Below, piece after piece: positions 22,604 through 32,459 of a DNA stretch of 33,615 nt. The notes below the pieces were generated by a model. It did no database searches. It had not been told where the DNA came from and saw only the letters and a list, made by a program, of their open reading frames with translations. The position numbers were made by a program, and so were the translations under genes. Position 1 is the first letter of the stretch. Every line of letters begins with the position of its first letter. The stretch comes from CAZIRO01 sp964541595 (GTDB lineage: Bacteria; Acidobacteriota; HRBIN11), in assembly GCA_964541595.1 (NCBI GenBank), contig CAZIRO010000008.1:1-33615 (forward strand), written 5' to 3'.

Positions 22604-24541
22604 TCAATCTTCTGCGCGCGGGATGGCCTCCAGTGCCCGGGGATTTTCCAGCGACGACGTATCACCGAGCGGCTGTCCCAGATATCTGGCCCGGATCAGG
22701 CGACGCATGATTTTGGCATTCCGTGTACGCGGCAGGTCACGCACGAAGTGAATCGCCCGTGGACGGAACGCCTTTCCGAGATGGCGCGCGACCCAATCAC
22801 ACAACTCGTCCTGCAGATGCCTCCCCGGTGTCACGTCGTGCCGCAATACGGCAAAGATCACGATCGCCTGTCCCTTGACCGGATCCGGCACGCCGATGGC
22901 GGCAGCCTCGACGACGGCGGGATGCGCGACGGCGACGGACTCCACTTCGGCAGGTCCCAGGCGCTTACCGGCGATCTTGAGCGTATCGTCTGAGCGGCCC
23001 TCAATATACCAGAACCCATCGGTATCGCGCAGCACGAGGTCGCCATGTACCCAGACGTCCGGCCACCGGCCGAAGTACGTCTGCATGTATCGATCCGGGT
23101 CATTCCAGAACCCGCGCGTCATTCCCGGCCACGGTGCTTTCAGCACGAGTTCCCCGACCTGACCCGTGACGGGCTGTCCGCGTTCGTCCCACACATCGGC
23201 GTCCATGCCCGGCACTGGTCCGTGAAATGCACAGGGGCGCAGGGGCAGGATCGGAACGCATCCGAGAATCCCCCCGGAAACTTCCGTACCCCCGGAATAG
23301 TTGATGATCGGACACCGCCGTCGACCCACGTGCTCAAACGTCCACATCCAGGGGTCCGGATTCCAGGGTTCGCCGGTGGACCCGATCAGACGCAATCGGG
23401 ACATTGGATGACTGTCCACCCAGCGGTCGTCCTCCTGCATCATCGCGCGAATGAACGTCGGCGTCAGACCGAGGATCGTGATCCCATGGCGGTCCACCAG
23501 ATCCCAGATCCGATCCGGACGCGGATAGTCCGGTGCACCGTCATAGATACACAACGTGCCGCCCAGGATCAGCGTACCGGTGACCTCCCAGGGTCCCATC
23601 ATCCAGCCCATATCCGTCATCCAGAAGAGCACGTCCGTCGGATACAGATCGAACAGATGGTACATATCCTGGGCCGCCTTGATCGGGAATCCGGCATGCA
23701 CGTGAACGGTACCTTTCGGACGGCCGGTGGTCCCCGAAGTGTAAATCAACATGAAGACCGTTTCCGCATCGGTGATCTCCATGATCGGGGTGGCGGGGGC
23801 TTCCGACACGATCGCATGCCAGTCGACGTCGCGATCGTCCTGCCACGGGATCGGATGCTGTCCCCGGCGAATGACGATCTGGGTCTCCACGGACGGTGCA
23901 TGTTCCAGCGCAGCATCCGCCGTCTCCTTCATCGGTACCACACGTCCGCGGCGTGTGAACGCGTCCGCGGTGATCATGAACCGCGCCTGGCTGTCCTGCA
24001 AACGCACGGCAATGGCATCCGGTCCAAATCCGGAAAACAACGGCACCACGATACCCCCCAGCCGCGCAACGGCGAGGAACGCGGGAACGATCTCGGGGAT
24101 CATCGGTAGATAGATGGCCACGCGGTCCCCCGGACGAAACCCCAGTCGCCGCAAGGCATGACAGATCTGCAGGGTCCGGGTGAGCACTTCATGATAAGTC
24201 CACCGACCTGTCGTACCGTCCTCACTTTCCCAGATCAGGGCGGTGTGCCCGCCACGGCCAGCGCGTACGTGCCTGTCCAGACAGTTATACGTGAGGTTAA
24301 ACTGCCCATCGATAAACCATCGCGCCCACGGCCATCCCCGGGACGTGTCAACCACGCGCGTGTACGGCCGTTGCCACTCCAGACCGATTGCCCGGTCCAT
24401 CGTTCGCCAGAACCATTCGATGTCCCGTACCGAACGCTCGAGGAAGGCGGCGTAATCCGCGAACCCCAATCCCCGCATCTGGCGGTATACATGACTTCGC
24501 CGGATGATATCGTCCGTCGGTTGCCAGGCATATTCCGGCAT
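22604..24541 (-). CDS. AMP-forming acyl-CoA synthetase (acetyl/acetoacetyl-CoA synthetase-like)
   Basis: The 645-residue enzyme activates a carboxylate with ATP and transfers it to CoA. It has the ACS-type N-terminal domain (FADYAAFLERSVRDIEWFW), the P-loop-like YTSGTTGRPKG at 267-277, YSGGTEVSGG at 415-424, the hinge HGDLVLRDTDGFWYIEGRSDDTLKIAGKRLGPAEVES at about 499-535, and a C-terminal Lys in RTRNAKIMRR. The acetate-pocket motif of true acetyl-CoA synthetases, WWQTETGG, is replaced here by YSGGTEVSGG, so a substrate larger than acetate is likely. I cannot name it. GGAG 8 bases upstream supports the ATG at 24541; the frame is open further up. An IS607 element lies just beyond its stop. Confidence 0.88.
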   Translation of the reverse strand: MPEYAWQPTDDIIRRSHVYRQMRGLGFADYAAFLERSVRDIEWFWRTMDRAIGLEWQRPYTRVVDTSRGWPWARWFIDGQFNLTYNCLDRHVRAGRGGHTALIWESEDGTTGRWTYHEVLTRTLQICHALRRLGFRPGDRVAIYLPMIPEIVPAFLAVARLGGIVVPLFSGFGPDAIAVRLQDSQARFMITADAFTRRGRVVPMKETADAALEHAPSVETQIVIRRGQHPIPWQDDRDVDWHAIVSEAPATPIMEITDAETVFMLIYTSGTTGRPKGTVHVHAGFPIKAAQDMYHLFDLYPTDVLFWMTDMGWMMGPWEVTGTLILGGTLCIYDGAPDYPRPDRIWDLVDRHGITILGLTPTFIRAMMQEDDRWVDSHPMSRLRLIGSTGEPWNPDPWMWTFEHVGRRRCPIINYSGGTEVSGGILGCVPILPLRPCAFHGPVPGMDADVWDERGQPVTGQVGELVLKAPWPGMTRGFWNDPDRYMQTYFGRWPDVWVHGDLVLRDTDGFWYIEGRSDDTLKIAGKRLGPAEVESVAVAHPAVVEAAAIGVPDPVKGQAIVIFAVLRHDVTPGRHLQDELCDWVARHLGKAFRPRAIHFVRDLPRTRNAKIMRRLIRARYLGQPLGDTSSLENPRALEAIPRAED

Positions 24542-24621
24542 GATCGCCACTCCGTGACGGTGGGGATAATTCACGGCCGCTCGTCACCAGTGTATTGCAA
24601 CCCGCGTATAGACGCAAAAGG

Positions 24622-25044
24622 CTATCGTAAAATGAGCATGGACCCCACACGCGTCAGTGCTGTCAGCCAGAGGAGGAAATTCAACAAATGCGCGACGTAA
24701 CAATGGGTACAGTGCGCCCGCAACCGCCGCAATAAAGCCATCAGGTAGACGGATACGGCCGCACCCAGGGTGGTCAACACGGTCCGGATCCACCACCGCG
24801 CCGGAAACGACACACACACCGTACCCACCAGGACAACGAGATACACGCCGCCCCATATCCAGGAGGGAACTCCCCACCAGCGGACCTCCGAACGGTGCGC
24901 GAGATGCGTACACTGGCCAGCGGCCACATCCCCCGGAGACGCGCACCGGCCATGTTGGGACCGGAGCGTGTACACGAAGTGCCCCCAGTTGACGACCGCA
25001 AGACCCAGTACCGTCCACCATACCCATGGAACGACCGCGTGCAT
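24622..25044 (-). CDS. Vitamin K epoxide reductase (VKOR)-family disulfide-generating membrane protein
   Basis: The 140-residue protein has four hydrophobic segments and the VKOR pattern: a loop cysteine pair (Cys34 and Cys45), a conserved Ser52 in HRSEVRWWGVP, then a CTHC redox motif (Cys112, Cys115) at the start of the last helix, with LLNFLLW after it. Bacterial VKORs replace DsbB, passing electrons from a periplasmic thioredoxin-like protein to quinone so that exported proteins gain disulfides. It lacks the fused thioredoxin domain some homologues have, and no DsbA-like partner is in the window. The frame is open back to the mutS stop, but the preceding residues look non-native. ATG 25044 gives a normal family length. 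Confidence 0.72.
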   Translation of the reverse strand: MHAVVPWVWWTVLGLAVVNWGHFVYTLRSQHGRCASPGDVAAGQCTHLAHRSEVRWWGVPSWIWGGVYLVVLVGTVCVSFPARWWIRTVLTTLGAAVSVYLMALLRRLRAHCTHCYVAHLLNFLLWLTALTRVGSMLILR

Positions 25045-25133
25045 TTCCACCGTCCGCCCCCGAAATCCGGCACACGCCAGCGCTGCAACGGGACCGCTCG
25101 GACCGTTCCGGGAGGCGGGGCTCGGGTGCACGG

Positions 25134-27836
25134 TTACGACTCGTCCGGATCACGGACCTCCGCGTGCAGGCGGGCGAGGATCTCCCATGCCTGGCGCGGG
25201 CTCAACGTGTCCGGATCCAATCGCTCCAGCACACGCCGGATTTTCTCCAGTCGCCGGTAACGCGCGTCCTGATCGAGCAGGCTCTGCTGAACGAGTACCG
25301 TCCACTGCTGACGCACCCGTTTCTGCCGGGCCATGGCGTGCACCGGCGCCTGCGATGATGCACCGGACGTCGTGCCTGATCGGGCGACTGTGGTTTCAAA
25401 TTGCGATTCCAACTGCTCGAGTTCGCGCAAGATCTCTTCTGAACGGCGGATAATCGCGTCCGGCAAACCGGCCAGGCGGGCCACGTGAATTCCGTAGCTG
25501 CGATCGCAGGGTCCGGGAACCACACGATAGAGAAACGTGATTTCCTGGCCACTCTCGCGAACGGCAACGGCGTAGTTACGGACCCGCGCATAGCGGTCCG
25601 CCAGGTGGACCAGTTCATGGAAATGTGTGGCAAACAACACCCGCGGCCCCGGTTGCCAGCGTTCGTGCAGGTACTCCAGAACGGCCCAGGCGATGGCCAT
25701 GCCGTCGAACGTGCTTGTGCCCCGGCCAATCTCGTCCAGAATGATCAGACTGCGCGGGGTCGCATTGCGGACGATGGTCGCCGTTTCGATCATCTCAACC
25801 ATGAACGTGGATTGACCACGGACCAGATGGTCCGTCGCGCCCACGCGCGAAAAAATGCGATCGACCAGCCCGATCGAAGCCGACTCCGCCGGTACGAAAC
25901 TGCCCATCTGTGCAAGGATACAGATCAACGCGGCCTGACGGAGATAGGTCGACTTTCCGCCCATATTCGGACCGGTCAGCACGATGATCTGGACGCGTTC
26001 GGGGTCGAGCACCAGGTCGTTGGGAATGAACGGTCGATCCTCAAGTTGCGTCTCCACCACCGGGTGCCGGCCACCCCGGATCTCCAGTGTCGTTCCGGTA
26101 TGCAGCACCGGGCGCACATACCGGTGCCGCAGCGCGACGTCTGCCAGGGCGGCAAGCACGTCCAGCGTGGTCAGGAACTCGATCAGCGTTCGCAGGACCG
26201 GAATACACGTCTGCACGTGTGCCACGATCTCGCGGAACAGGCGTTGTTCCAGTGCGGCGGCACGTTCTTCCGCGGTGAGGATCTGCTCCTCGATCTCGCG
26301 CAACTCGGGAGTCGTAAACCGTTCCGCCTGGGTCAGTGTCTGTCGTCGTTCGTAGGACTGTGGAACGCGCTGCAGATACGATTTCGTCACCTCGATGTAA
26401 TACCCGAACACGCGGTTGTAGCCGACGCGCAGATTCGGGATCCCGGTGCGCTGGCGTTCCCGCTGTTCAAACTCGATCAGAATCCGTTTACTGTCGCGAG
26501 CGATCATGCGGTAACGGTCGAGTTCCGCATGGTAACCGTCCCGAATGAATCCGGGGTCCCGGGTATGCAGCGGTGGATCGTCCACGATCGCCCGTTGCAG
26601 CAGCGTCCGGACGTCTTCGCCCCAGTCGGAAATACGGTCCACGGTCGACAACCACCCCCGCCGGGGAAGCGTCAGCAGGCGCTTGCGCAGTTCCGGAACC
26701 GCGGCCAGACCCTGCCGTAAACGCCCCAGATCACGCGGCGTTGCCGTACCGATCCCCACCCGGGCCACCACGCGGGACAGATCCGGTACGGTACGCAGAA
26801 TTGTCCGGATCTCCTCGAGCACGGTGGGATGGTGGACGAGGGTGTCCACGGCGTCTAACCGATCTTCAATACGCTGCAGGTCCCGCAGGGGCTGGAGTAT
26901 CCACGTCTGCAGTCGGCGGGAACCCATCGGTGTCATCGTCTGGTCCAGGACCTCCAGCAGTGTCCCCCTCGTGGACCCGTCGATCAGGTTCCGCACGAGT
27001 TCCAGATTCCGCACGGTGGCCGTATCCAGCAGGACAAACGATTCCGGATGCAGATACCGTACTTCGCAGATGTGGTGCAGGGGCACCCGCTGGGTTTCCT
27101 CCAGATAGTGGAGGATCATCCCCACGGCGACCTGTGCAAGCGGCCGTCCTTCGAGTTCCAGCGGTTGCAGGGTCCGGACACCCAGCGTGCGCTGGATCAC
27201 TTCCCGAGCATACATCGTATCCAGTACATAGTCGGGAACCGTCGCAATCGCGACAGTCGCCTGTTCCGGGGGAACATACCGCGCGCGTTCCCGTGGACTC
27301 CACGTCTCCGGGACGATCAACTCCACGACCGGATATTGCGCCCACAGGCTGGATACCGTATCCGGTGCGGCCGCGTCGTCCCATTCGCGCACCCAGATGA
27401 CCCCCGCGGTCGGCTCCAGAAAGGCCATTGCCATCCGTGTCGAACGACGCACCATACTCGCGAGGTGTTCCGCCGCAGCCGCCGCTTCGCCCAGGAATGT
27501 TCCTGGAGTCACAATACGCACCACCTCGCGTCGGACCAGTCCGCGGGTTTTTGCGGGGTCTTCCATCTGCTCGCAAATGGCCACTTTATACCCCCGCCGG
27601 ACCAGTCGCGCGATATACCCTTCGGCAGCAAACCAGGGCACCCCGCACATGGGGATCGGCTCGTCACTGTCCTTCTCCCGGGAGGTCAATACCAGATCGA
27701 GTTCCCGCGCGGCAGTCACCGCGTCCTCGAAAAACATCTCATAGAAATCTCCCAGCCGGAAGAAGAGTATACAATCCGGATACTGACGCTTGATCTGCAG
27801 GTATTGACGCATCAACGGTTTCAGTTGTTTTCCCAT
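25134..27836 (-). CDS. mutS: DNA mismatch repair protein MutS
   Basis: The 900-residue protein recognises mismatches and signals repair. The mismatch-contacting Phe-x-Glu is present as F31-Y32-E33 in LGDFYEMFF. The ATPase carries the Walker A LTGPNMGGKST near residue 620, Walker B LIILDEIGRGTSTFDG and the ATHFHEL switch. The connector, lever and clamp regions are of normal size, so this is MutS1 rather than the shorter MutS2. mutL is absent from the window. The frame is open upstream into the cysteine-synthase gene, but MGKQLKPLMRQY at 27836 matches the normal family start. GGGA precedes it at only 3 to 4 bases, a little close. It begins 20 bases after cysK. Confidence 0.96.
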   Translation of the reverse strand: MGKQLKPLMRQYLQIKRQYPDCILFFRLGDFYEMFFEDAVTAARELDLVLTSREKDSDEPIPMCGVPWFAAEGYIARLVRRGYKVAICEQMEDPAKTRGLVRREVVRIVTPGTFLGEAAAAAEHLASMVRRSTRMAMAFLEPTAGVIWVREWDDAAAPDTVSSLWAQYPVVELIVPETWSPRERARYVPPEQATVAIATVPDYVLDTMYAREVIQRTLGVRTLQPLELEGRPLAQVAVGMILHYLEETQRVPLHHICEVRYLHPESFVLLDTATVRNLELVRNLIDGSTRGTLLEVLDQTMTPMGSRRLQTWILQPLRDLQRIEDRLDAVDTLVHHPTVLEEIRTILRTVPDLSRVVARVGIGTATPRDLGRLRQGLAAVPELRKRLLTLPRRGWLSTVDRISDWGEDVRTLLQRAIVDDPPLHTRDPGFIRDGYHAELDRYRMIARDSKRILIEFEQRERQRTGIPNLRVGYNRVFGYYIEVTKSYLQRVPQSYERRQTLTQAERFTTPELREIEEQILTAEERAAALEQRLFREIVAHVQTCIPVLRTLIEFLTTLDVLAALADVALRHRYVRPVLHTGTTLEIRGGRHPVVETQLEDRPFIPNDLVLDPERVQIIVLTGPNMGGKSTYLRQAALICILAQMGSFVPAESASIGLVDRIFSRVGATDHLVRGQSTFMVEMIETATIVRNATPRSLIILDEIGRGTSTFDGMAIAWAVLEYLHERWQPGPRVLFATHFHELVHLADRYARVRNYAVAVRESGQEITFLYRVVPGPCDRSYGIHVARLAGLPDAIIRRSEEILRELEQLESQFETTVARSGTTSGASSQAPVHAMARQKRVRQQWTVLVQQSLLDQDARYRRLEKIRRVLERLDPDTLSPRQAWEILARLHAEVRDPDES

Positions 27837-27855
27837 CGGTCCCAATCCGACCGGT

Positions 27856-28821
27856 TTATTCCAGTCCGTGGGCCCGCAGCCACGCCACATTGAACTTTGA
27901 GAGATACCGTTCCCCGGTATCCGGGAGTAACACGACAATCACATCGTCCGGCGTTGCACGCTCGGCGATGCGCGCTGCCGCCCATACGGCCGCACCGGAC
28001 GAGTTGCCGCAGAGGATCGCCTCCTCCCGGGCCAGACGCAGGGTCATTTGATATGCATCCCGGTCGGTGACCGTCACGACCTCGTCAATATAGCGAAAGT
28101 CAATGGTCTCGGGGATAAAGTCTTCTCCGATCCCGTCGATGAGATACGGGCGGGGCGATGCCATCTTACCGGTACGAAAATACGGAGCGTACACCGACCC
28201 GACGGGATCGACTCCAATCACACGGACGGCGGGATTCTGTTCTTTCAGATATCGCGCAACCCCGGTAATGGTCCCTCCGGTTCCCATACCCGCCACGAAA
28301 TGGGTCACCCGTCCGTCGGTCTGGCGCCAGATTTCGGGACCGGTGGTCTGATAGTGCGCTTCCGGATTGGCCGGATTGAAATACTGCTGCGGCATATACG
28401 CATTCGGGATCTCCCGCGCCAGACGTTCCGCAGTGCGGTAATACGAGCGTTCGTCGTCCGGAGGCACATCTGTCGGACAGAGGACACATTCCGCGCCATA
28501 CGCCTGTAACAGGGCGATTTTCTCTTTCGGGACCTTGTCCGGCATCACACAGAGCAAACGGTACCCCTTCAATGCACAGACCAGCGCCAGTCCAACACCC
28601 GTATTGCCCGACGTCGGTTCGATGATCGTGGCTCCCGGCCGAATCCATCCGGCCTGTTCGGCCCGTTCCAGCATGGCAATGCCGATGCGATCTTTGACCG
28701 ATCCGCCCGGGTTCATGGATTCCAACTTGGCCAGAACCCACCGATCCGGCGGGACCACACGGTGCAGTCGCACCAGCGGTGTGTTCCCGATCAGGTCAAG
28801 GATCGTGTTCGCATATTCCAT
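27856..28821 (-). CDS. cysK: PLP-dependent cysteine synthase / cystathionine beta-synthase core
   Basis: The 321-residue fold-type II PLP enzyme has the lysine that holds the cofactor, Lys43 in NPGGSVKDR, the phosphate-binding GTGGT loop in GMGTGGTITG, and the substrate loop TSGNTG at 70-75. PDKVPKEKIALLQAYGAE, GIGEDFIPETIDF and the C-terminal LLPDTGERYLSKF are nearer to the catalytic core of cystathionine beta-synthases than to E. coli CysK. The reaction may thus be O-acetylserine plus sulfide, or serine plus homocysteine. There are no CBS regulatory domains. GGAG about 10 bases upstream supports the start. The gene lies between the YbgF-like gene and mutS on the same strand with short gaps. 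Confidence 0.9.
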   Translation of the reverse strand: MEYANTILDLIGNTPLVRLHRVVPPDRWVLAKLESMNPGGSVKDRIGIAMLERAEQAGWIRPGATIIEPTSGNTGVGLALVCALKGYRLLCVMPDKVPKEKIALLQAYGAECVLCPTDVPPDDERSYYRTAERLAREIPNAYMPQQYFNPANPEAHYQTTGPEIWRQTDGRVTHFVAGMGTGGTITGVARYLKEQNPAVRVIGVDPVGSVYAPYFRTGKMASPRPYLIDGIGEDFIPETIDFRYIDEVVTVTDRDAYQMTLRLAREEAILCGNSSGAAVWAAARIAERATPDDVIVVLLPDTGERYLSKFNVAWLRAHGLE

Positions 28822-28872
28822 ACATCACGATCTCCGGAGATGTGCAGGCCCGAAAATACGGATTCCACCGCG

Positions 28873-29727
28873 TCACTCGTCCGGCGTGAACCCCATCTGT
28901 TCGAGTTGCGCACGCGCCGCCCGGGCCTCTTCCGAATCCGGATACAGTTTGACCAGGTTCCGGAGTTCTGTCACCGCCTGGGCCTTCCGTCCCATTTTCA
29001 AATACGCCAGTGCTTTTTTGTAATTTGCGGACGGTGCGAGCCGATGAGAGGGATACTGCCGCAGGAAATAATCGAAATCGACAATGGCGTCCAGGTACAT
29101 CTTCTGACTGTAGTGACATTCCCCGATCCAGTAATAGGCCTCGGGGACGCGCGGGTCGTCCGGATACCGTTCGATAAACTGACGAAACTCCTGGACGGCG
29201 ATGTCATACTGACCCCGACTGTAGTCACTGTAAGCGATCTGAAACAGGTCGGGCAGTTCTGTGGACGGCGTCGCCTTTTCTTCGGCCGCCGGTTCAGCCG
29301 GCGAAGGCGCGGTCTCCGGTGCGGGTGCTGTCGGACCCACTGCGGACGGAGTGGCACCCGCCGGTACAGCGCGCGCCCGCAAATACTGCTGCGTTTCGTT
29401 TAACTGGCTCTTCAGCCCCTGGATTTCGTTCAACAGGATCTGCATCTGTTGTACCAGTTGCGTCTGCGTGGCCTGATACTCGGCCAGCCGTTCCTGCAGC
29501 GTCGTGATTGTCTTCTGCATGGCCGTCTGCTGCTCGTTCAACTGTTTTTGCAATTCCCAGATCTGCTGCTGCAGGTCAATGATGTATTTCTGAATTTTGA
29601 TCAATTCCTGCCGCGTATCCGCCCGCGCCGGTGGGGGAGAATCCGGCAACAGCCACATGCCCGATCCGATGAGGACCATTCCGATGAGCCAGCCGATCCA
29701 GAGGCGATGATGCCTGACAGACCGCAT
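28873..29727 (-). CDS. ybgF: YbgF/CpoB-like periplasmic coiled-coil TPR protein
   Basis: The 284-residue protein has an N-terminal signal or anchor (WIGWLIGMVLIGSGMWLL), then a long Gln-rich coiled coil (about residues 40-115). A Pro/Ala linker follows, then three TPR-like units (YSDYSRGQYDIAVQEFRQFIERYPDDP, then AYYWIGECHYSQKMYLDAIVDFDYFLRQYP, then YKKALAYLKMGRKAQAVTELRNLVKLYP). This is the architecture of YbgF/CpoB, which trimerises through the coiled coil and links peptidoglycan synthesis to the Tol-Pal system. No tol or pal gene is in the window, so the name rests on architecture only. AGGAG 8 bases upstream fixes the ATG at 29727; earlier in-frame starts lack a good site. Confidence 0.82.
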   Translation of the reverse strand: MRSVRHHRLWIGWLIGMVLIGSGMWLLPDSPPPARADTRQELIKIQKYIIDLQQQIWELQKQLNEQQTAMQKTITTLQERLAEYQATQTQLVQQMQILLNEIQGLKSQLNETQQYLRARAVPAGATPSAVGPTAPAPETAPSPAEPAAEEKATPSTELPDLFQIAYSDYSRGQYDIAVQEFRQFIERYPDDPRVPEAYYWIGECHYSQKMYLDAIVDFDYFLRQYPSHRLAPSANYKKALAYLKMGRKAQAVTELRNLVKLYPDSEEARAARAQLEQMGFTPDE

Positions 29728-29825
29728 ATCCGTTTCTCCTCTTGACATAGTGGCCACGCCCCGTGATCTCCCGGTGGGGGATCGCCCCACACGGTCGATG
29801 CGACCGATCGGGCGCGTATGACTTC

Positions 29826-29831
29826 ATTATA
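29826..29831 (-). promoter_or_regulatory. Possible -10 element of the ybgF-like gene
   Basis: A perfect TATAAT occurs on the minus strand within the palindrome ATTATAAT, 98 bases before the ybgF-like start codon. The hexamer 17 bases further up (ATAGCG) is a poor -35, and no extended -10 TGn is present. An activator or an alternative sigma factor would be needed, or it is chance. Confidence 0.3.
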
Positions 29832-29920
29832 ATCCAGAACGGCGATTTCGCTATCACAGCGGTTGGCATACCGGCCGAACGTGTCGATCCCCGGTGACGT
29901 ACACGGTCTCTCCGCCGCCG

Positions 29921-31078
29921 TTACGGGACACCCATCGGCCAGACACCGGCCACATCCCGGACCAACCGGCGGGATACCCGCGGACCGATGCGGGAGAACA
30001 CCTCATGCGGTGCCGTTTGACACCATGCGGCCACGTGATGGAAATCGATCCGCTGTTCCTGCCACGTGCCGAACAGGAGCACCGGATCGCCGGGACGCAC
30101 GACGGCGGCGGCGGGCACCTCCACCACCGTCAGATCCATACTGATCGTCCCGATGACGCGCAACCGGACACCGGACGGGGATACCATCCAGGCCCCCGGA
30201 CTCATGCGGCGGTCATAGCCGTCGAAGTATCCCACCCCGACCACTGCAACCCAGGTGTCCCGGGGCAGTACATACCGCGCACCGTACCCCACCGGCCAGC
30301 CACCGGCCAGCCGACGCACCTGGAGAACCCGCGCCCACCAGCGAACGGCCAGCCGCAATTCAATCCGACTGCCGGGCAGCTGCCAGCCATACAACGCCAG
30401 TCCCGGCCGCACGAGGTCGAACCACGCCTCCGGCCAGAGCTGTACGCCGGCACTGTTCGCCAGATGCCGCCACCGGATCGGAAGACCCGCGTCCTCAAGA
30501 AATGCGCATACCTGACGAAACCGCGCAACCTGCTGTCGTGTGAGCGGATGGTCCGGTTGATCCGCACAGGCGAGATTGGAGAATACGCCCTCCATTTCCA
30601 GATCGGGAAACCGCCGACATTGCGCAACAAACGCGTCCACCGCATCCCACCGAACCCCGAGCCGACCCATACCGGTGTCGACCTTGAGATGGAACCGCAT
30701 GGGCGATACTCCGACGGCATGTAGCCAGGTGAGCTGATCCGCATGGTATACCGCTGGGGTGAGATCCCACTGTCGCAGTAACGATACCTCTTCCGGCAAA
30801 AATCCGCTGAGGATCAGAATGCGGCCCCGGTACCCCAGCCGCCGGAGGCGGACGCCTTCCCAGGGATTGGCCACGCCGATCCATGGCGGGTTCAGGTCCC
30901 GCAACGCCGAATATACCAGACCCAGCCCGAGTCCGTAAGCGTCCGACTTCAGTACGGGCATGACCGGACGGCCGGTATGGTCGGCCATCGCGCGGTAATT
31001 CGCCTGGACCGCTTCCGGCCACAGTTCCAGGACAGAACGTAACGTCGCGAGATCCCGGTCGATTTCAACGCTGACCAT
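29921..31078 (-). CDS. alr: Alanine racemase
   Basis: The 385-residue PLP enzyme interconverts L- and D-alanine for peptidoglycan. The cofactor lysine is Lys44 in PVLKSDAYGLG (most family members have YGHG), the catalytic tyrosine is near residue 265 in VGYGARY, and GTISMD and VGYFDGY lie in the C-terminal domain. RFHLKVDTGMGRLG in the barrel is typical. GGGAG 10 bases upstream supports the start. It follows dnaB by 36 bases on the same strand, a pairing also seen in enterobacteria, so it probably ends the ribosomal-protein/dnaB operon. Confidence 0.95.
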   Translation of the reverse strand: MVSVEIDRDLATLRSVLELWPEAVQANYRAMADHTGRPVMPVLKSDAYGLGLGLVYSALRDLNPPWIGVANPWEGVRLRRLGYRGRILILSGFLPEEVSLLRQWDLTPAVYHADQLTWLHAVGVSPMRFHLKVDTGMGRLGVRWDAVDAFVAQCRRFPDLEMEGVFSNLACADQPDHPLTRQQVARFRQVCAFLEDAGLPIRWRHLANSAGVQLWPEAWFDLVRPGLALYGWQLPGSRIELRLAVRWWARVLQVRRLAGGWPVGYGARYVLPRDTWVAVVGVGYFDGYDRRMSPGAWMVSPSGVRLRVIGTISMDLTVVEVPAAAVVRPGDPVLLFGTWQEQRIDFHHVAAWCQTAPHEVFSRIGPRVSRRLVRDVAGVWPMGVP

Positions 31079-31114
31079 GCGTAAGTGACTCCCGAGCCGC
31101 CGAACGTCTACCGC

Positions 31115-32440
31115 TCAATCATAAATGTTTTGAAACAACTGAATCGAACGGTGAAACGCGAGTTCCACCGTGTCCGTGGGACCGTTCCGTTGTTTCGCAA
31201 TGATGATCTCCGCAATCCCCGCCTTCGGCGAGTCCTGGCGGTAAGCGTCCTCTCTGTAAATGAACATCACGACATCAGAGTCCTGTTCAATGCTTCCGGA
31301 CTCCCGTAGATCGGCGAGTTGCGGTCGACTGTCTTCACGCTGTTCCGTACGCCGGGACAGTTGCGAAAGCGCGATAACGGGGATGTGCAGCTCCTTGGCC
31401 AACTCTTTCAGATTGCGACTGATGAAACTGACTTCCTGCTGACGATTTTCCGTTCGCCCGCGCACGGTCAACATCTGCAGGTAATCGATGAACACGACGT
31501 CCAGACCGACCTCCTGGCGCATCCGACGTGCACGGGCCCGCAATTCCTGCACGCTCAGTCCGGCCGTATCGTCGATATAAAACGGAAGGTTGGTCATCTG
31601 GGAAACGGCTTCGGCCACACGCAGCCACTCCTCCTGTCGCAACTCCGCCGTACGAATGCGCTGTAACTCGATGCGGGCCATCATGCTCAGCAACCGCTGT
31701 AATAACTGCGTTGCGGACATTTCCAGACTGAAAAAGGCCACTTTCAAATGCTGCCGGGCAAAGTTCAGCGCCAGGTTCAGGGCAAACGCGGTTTTCCCCA
31801 TCCCCGGACGGCCCGCAATAATGATGAGGTCGCCCTTCTGGAACCCCGATGTCAATTCATCCAGCCGCTGGAATCGCGTCGGATAGCCGGTAATGCGCGT
31901 ACCCGATTGATACAGACTCTCCAGGTACTCCCAGAGTTCAACCAGCGGCGCACGGATCGGACGCAGTCCCTGAACGGAAACGACCTGCAGCATGCGCACG
32001 AGTTCGGATTCGAGTTCGGCGGCGATCTGCTCGGGAGTCCGCTCCGGATCGAAACACTGCGTTCGGAATTGTTCCAGTAACAGCGCCAGCTGGCGCCGAT
32101 GCGCCTGTTGCACGAAACGGCGCAGATAATAGGAATAATCGACCGACCGGGGGAAATCGAGTAACCGGTCGAGGTATTCCACACCTCCGACGGTCTCCAA
32201 CTGCTGTTCCCGTTCCAGCGCTCCGATCAGGGTACTGAAGTTGATCTCCTCACCCTGTTCGTACAGGTGAACGATGGTATCATAGATGGTCCGGTGGGGG
32301 GCATACGCGAAGTATTCGGACCGCACCTGCTCGATCAACAGATCGAGCACTTCGGAACGGACCAGGGGGATGCCGAGGATCAGCCGTTCCAGTTCGAGAT
32401 CCACGTCTGTCGTCGAAAACGGGGATCCCTGCACATCCAT
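31115..32440 (-). CDS. dnaB: Replicative DNA helicase DnaB
   Basis: The 441-residue hexameric 5'-to-3' helicase has the N-terminal domain (residues 1-110; LERLILGIPLVRSEVLDLLIEQV), a linker helix, and a RecA-like motor. The motor has Walker A GRPGMGKTAF near residue 212, Walker B VVFIDYLQML, and the loop SQLSRRTEQREDSRPQLADLRESGSIEQDSD. No intein is present. It starts 19 bases after rplI. The rplI-dnaB adjacency is common among bacteria. Confidence 0.97.
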   Translation of the reverse strand: MDVQGSPFSTTDVDLELERLILGIPLVRSEVLDLLIEQVRSEYFAYAPHRTIYDTIVHLYEQGEEINFSTLIGALEREQQLETVGGVEYLDRLLDFPRSVDYSYYLRRFVQQAHRRQLALLLEQFRTQCFDPERTPEQIAAELESELVRMLQVVSVQGLRPIRAPLVELWEYLESLYQSGTRITGYPTRFQRLDELTSGFQKGDLIIIAGRPGMGKTAFALNLALNFARQHLKVAFFSLEMSATQLLQRLLSMMARIELQRIRTAELRQEEWLRVAEAVSQMTNLPFYIDDTAGLSVQELRARARRMRQEVGLDVVFIDYLQMLTVRGRTENRQQEVSFISRNLKELAKELHIPVIALSQLSRRTEQREDSRPQLADLRESGSIEQDSDVVMFIYREDAYRQDSPKAGIAEIIIAKQRNGPTDTVELAFHRSIQLFQNIYD

Positions 32441-32459
32441 GGATCACAGGCCGCAGGGG

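Noticed and set aside
23045..24109. 354-codon plus-strand open frame opposite the acyl-CoA synthetase
   Set aside because: It is a shadow of a well-supported minus-strand enzyme, and its His/Arg-rich product has no recognisable features.
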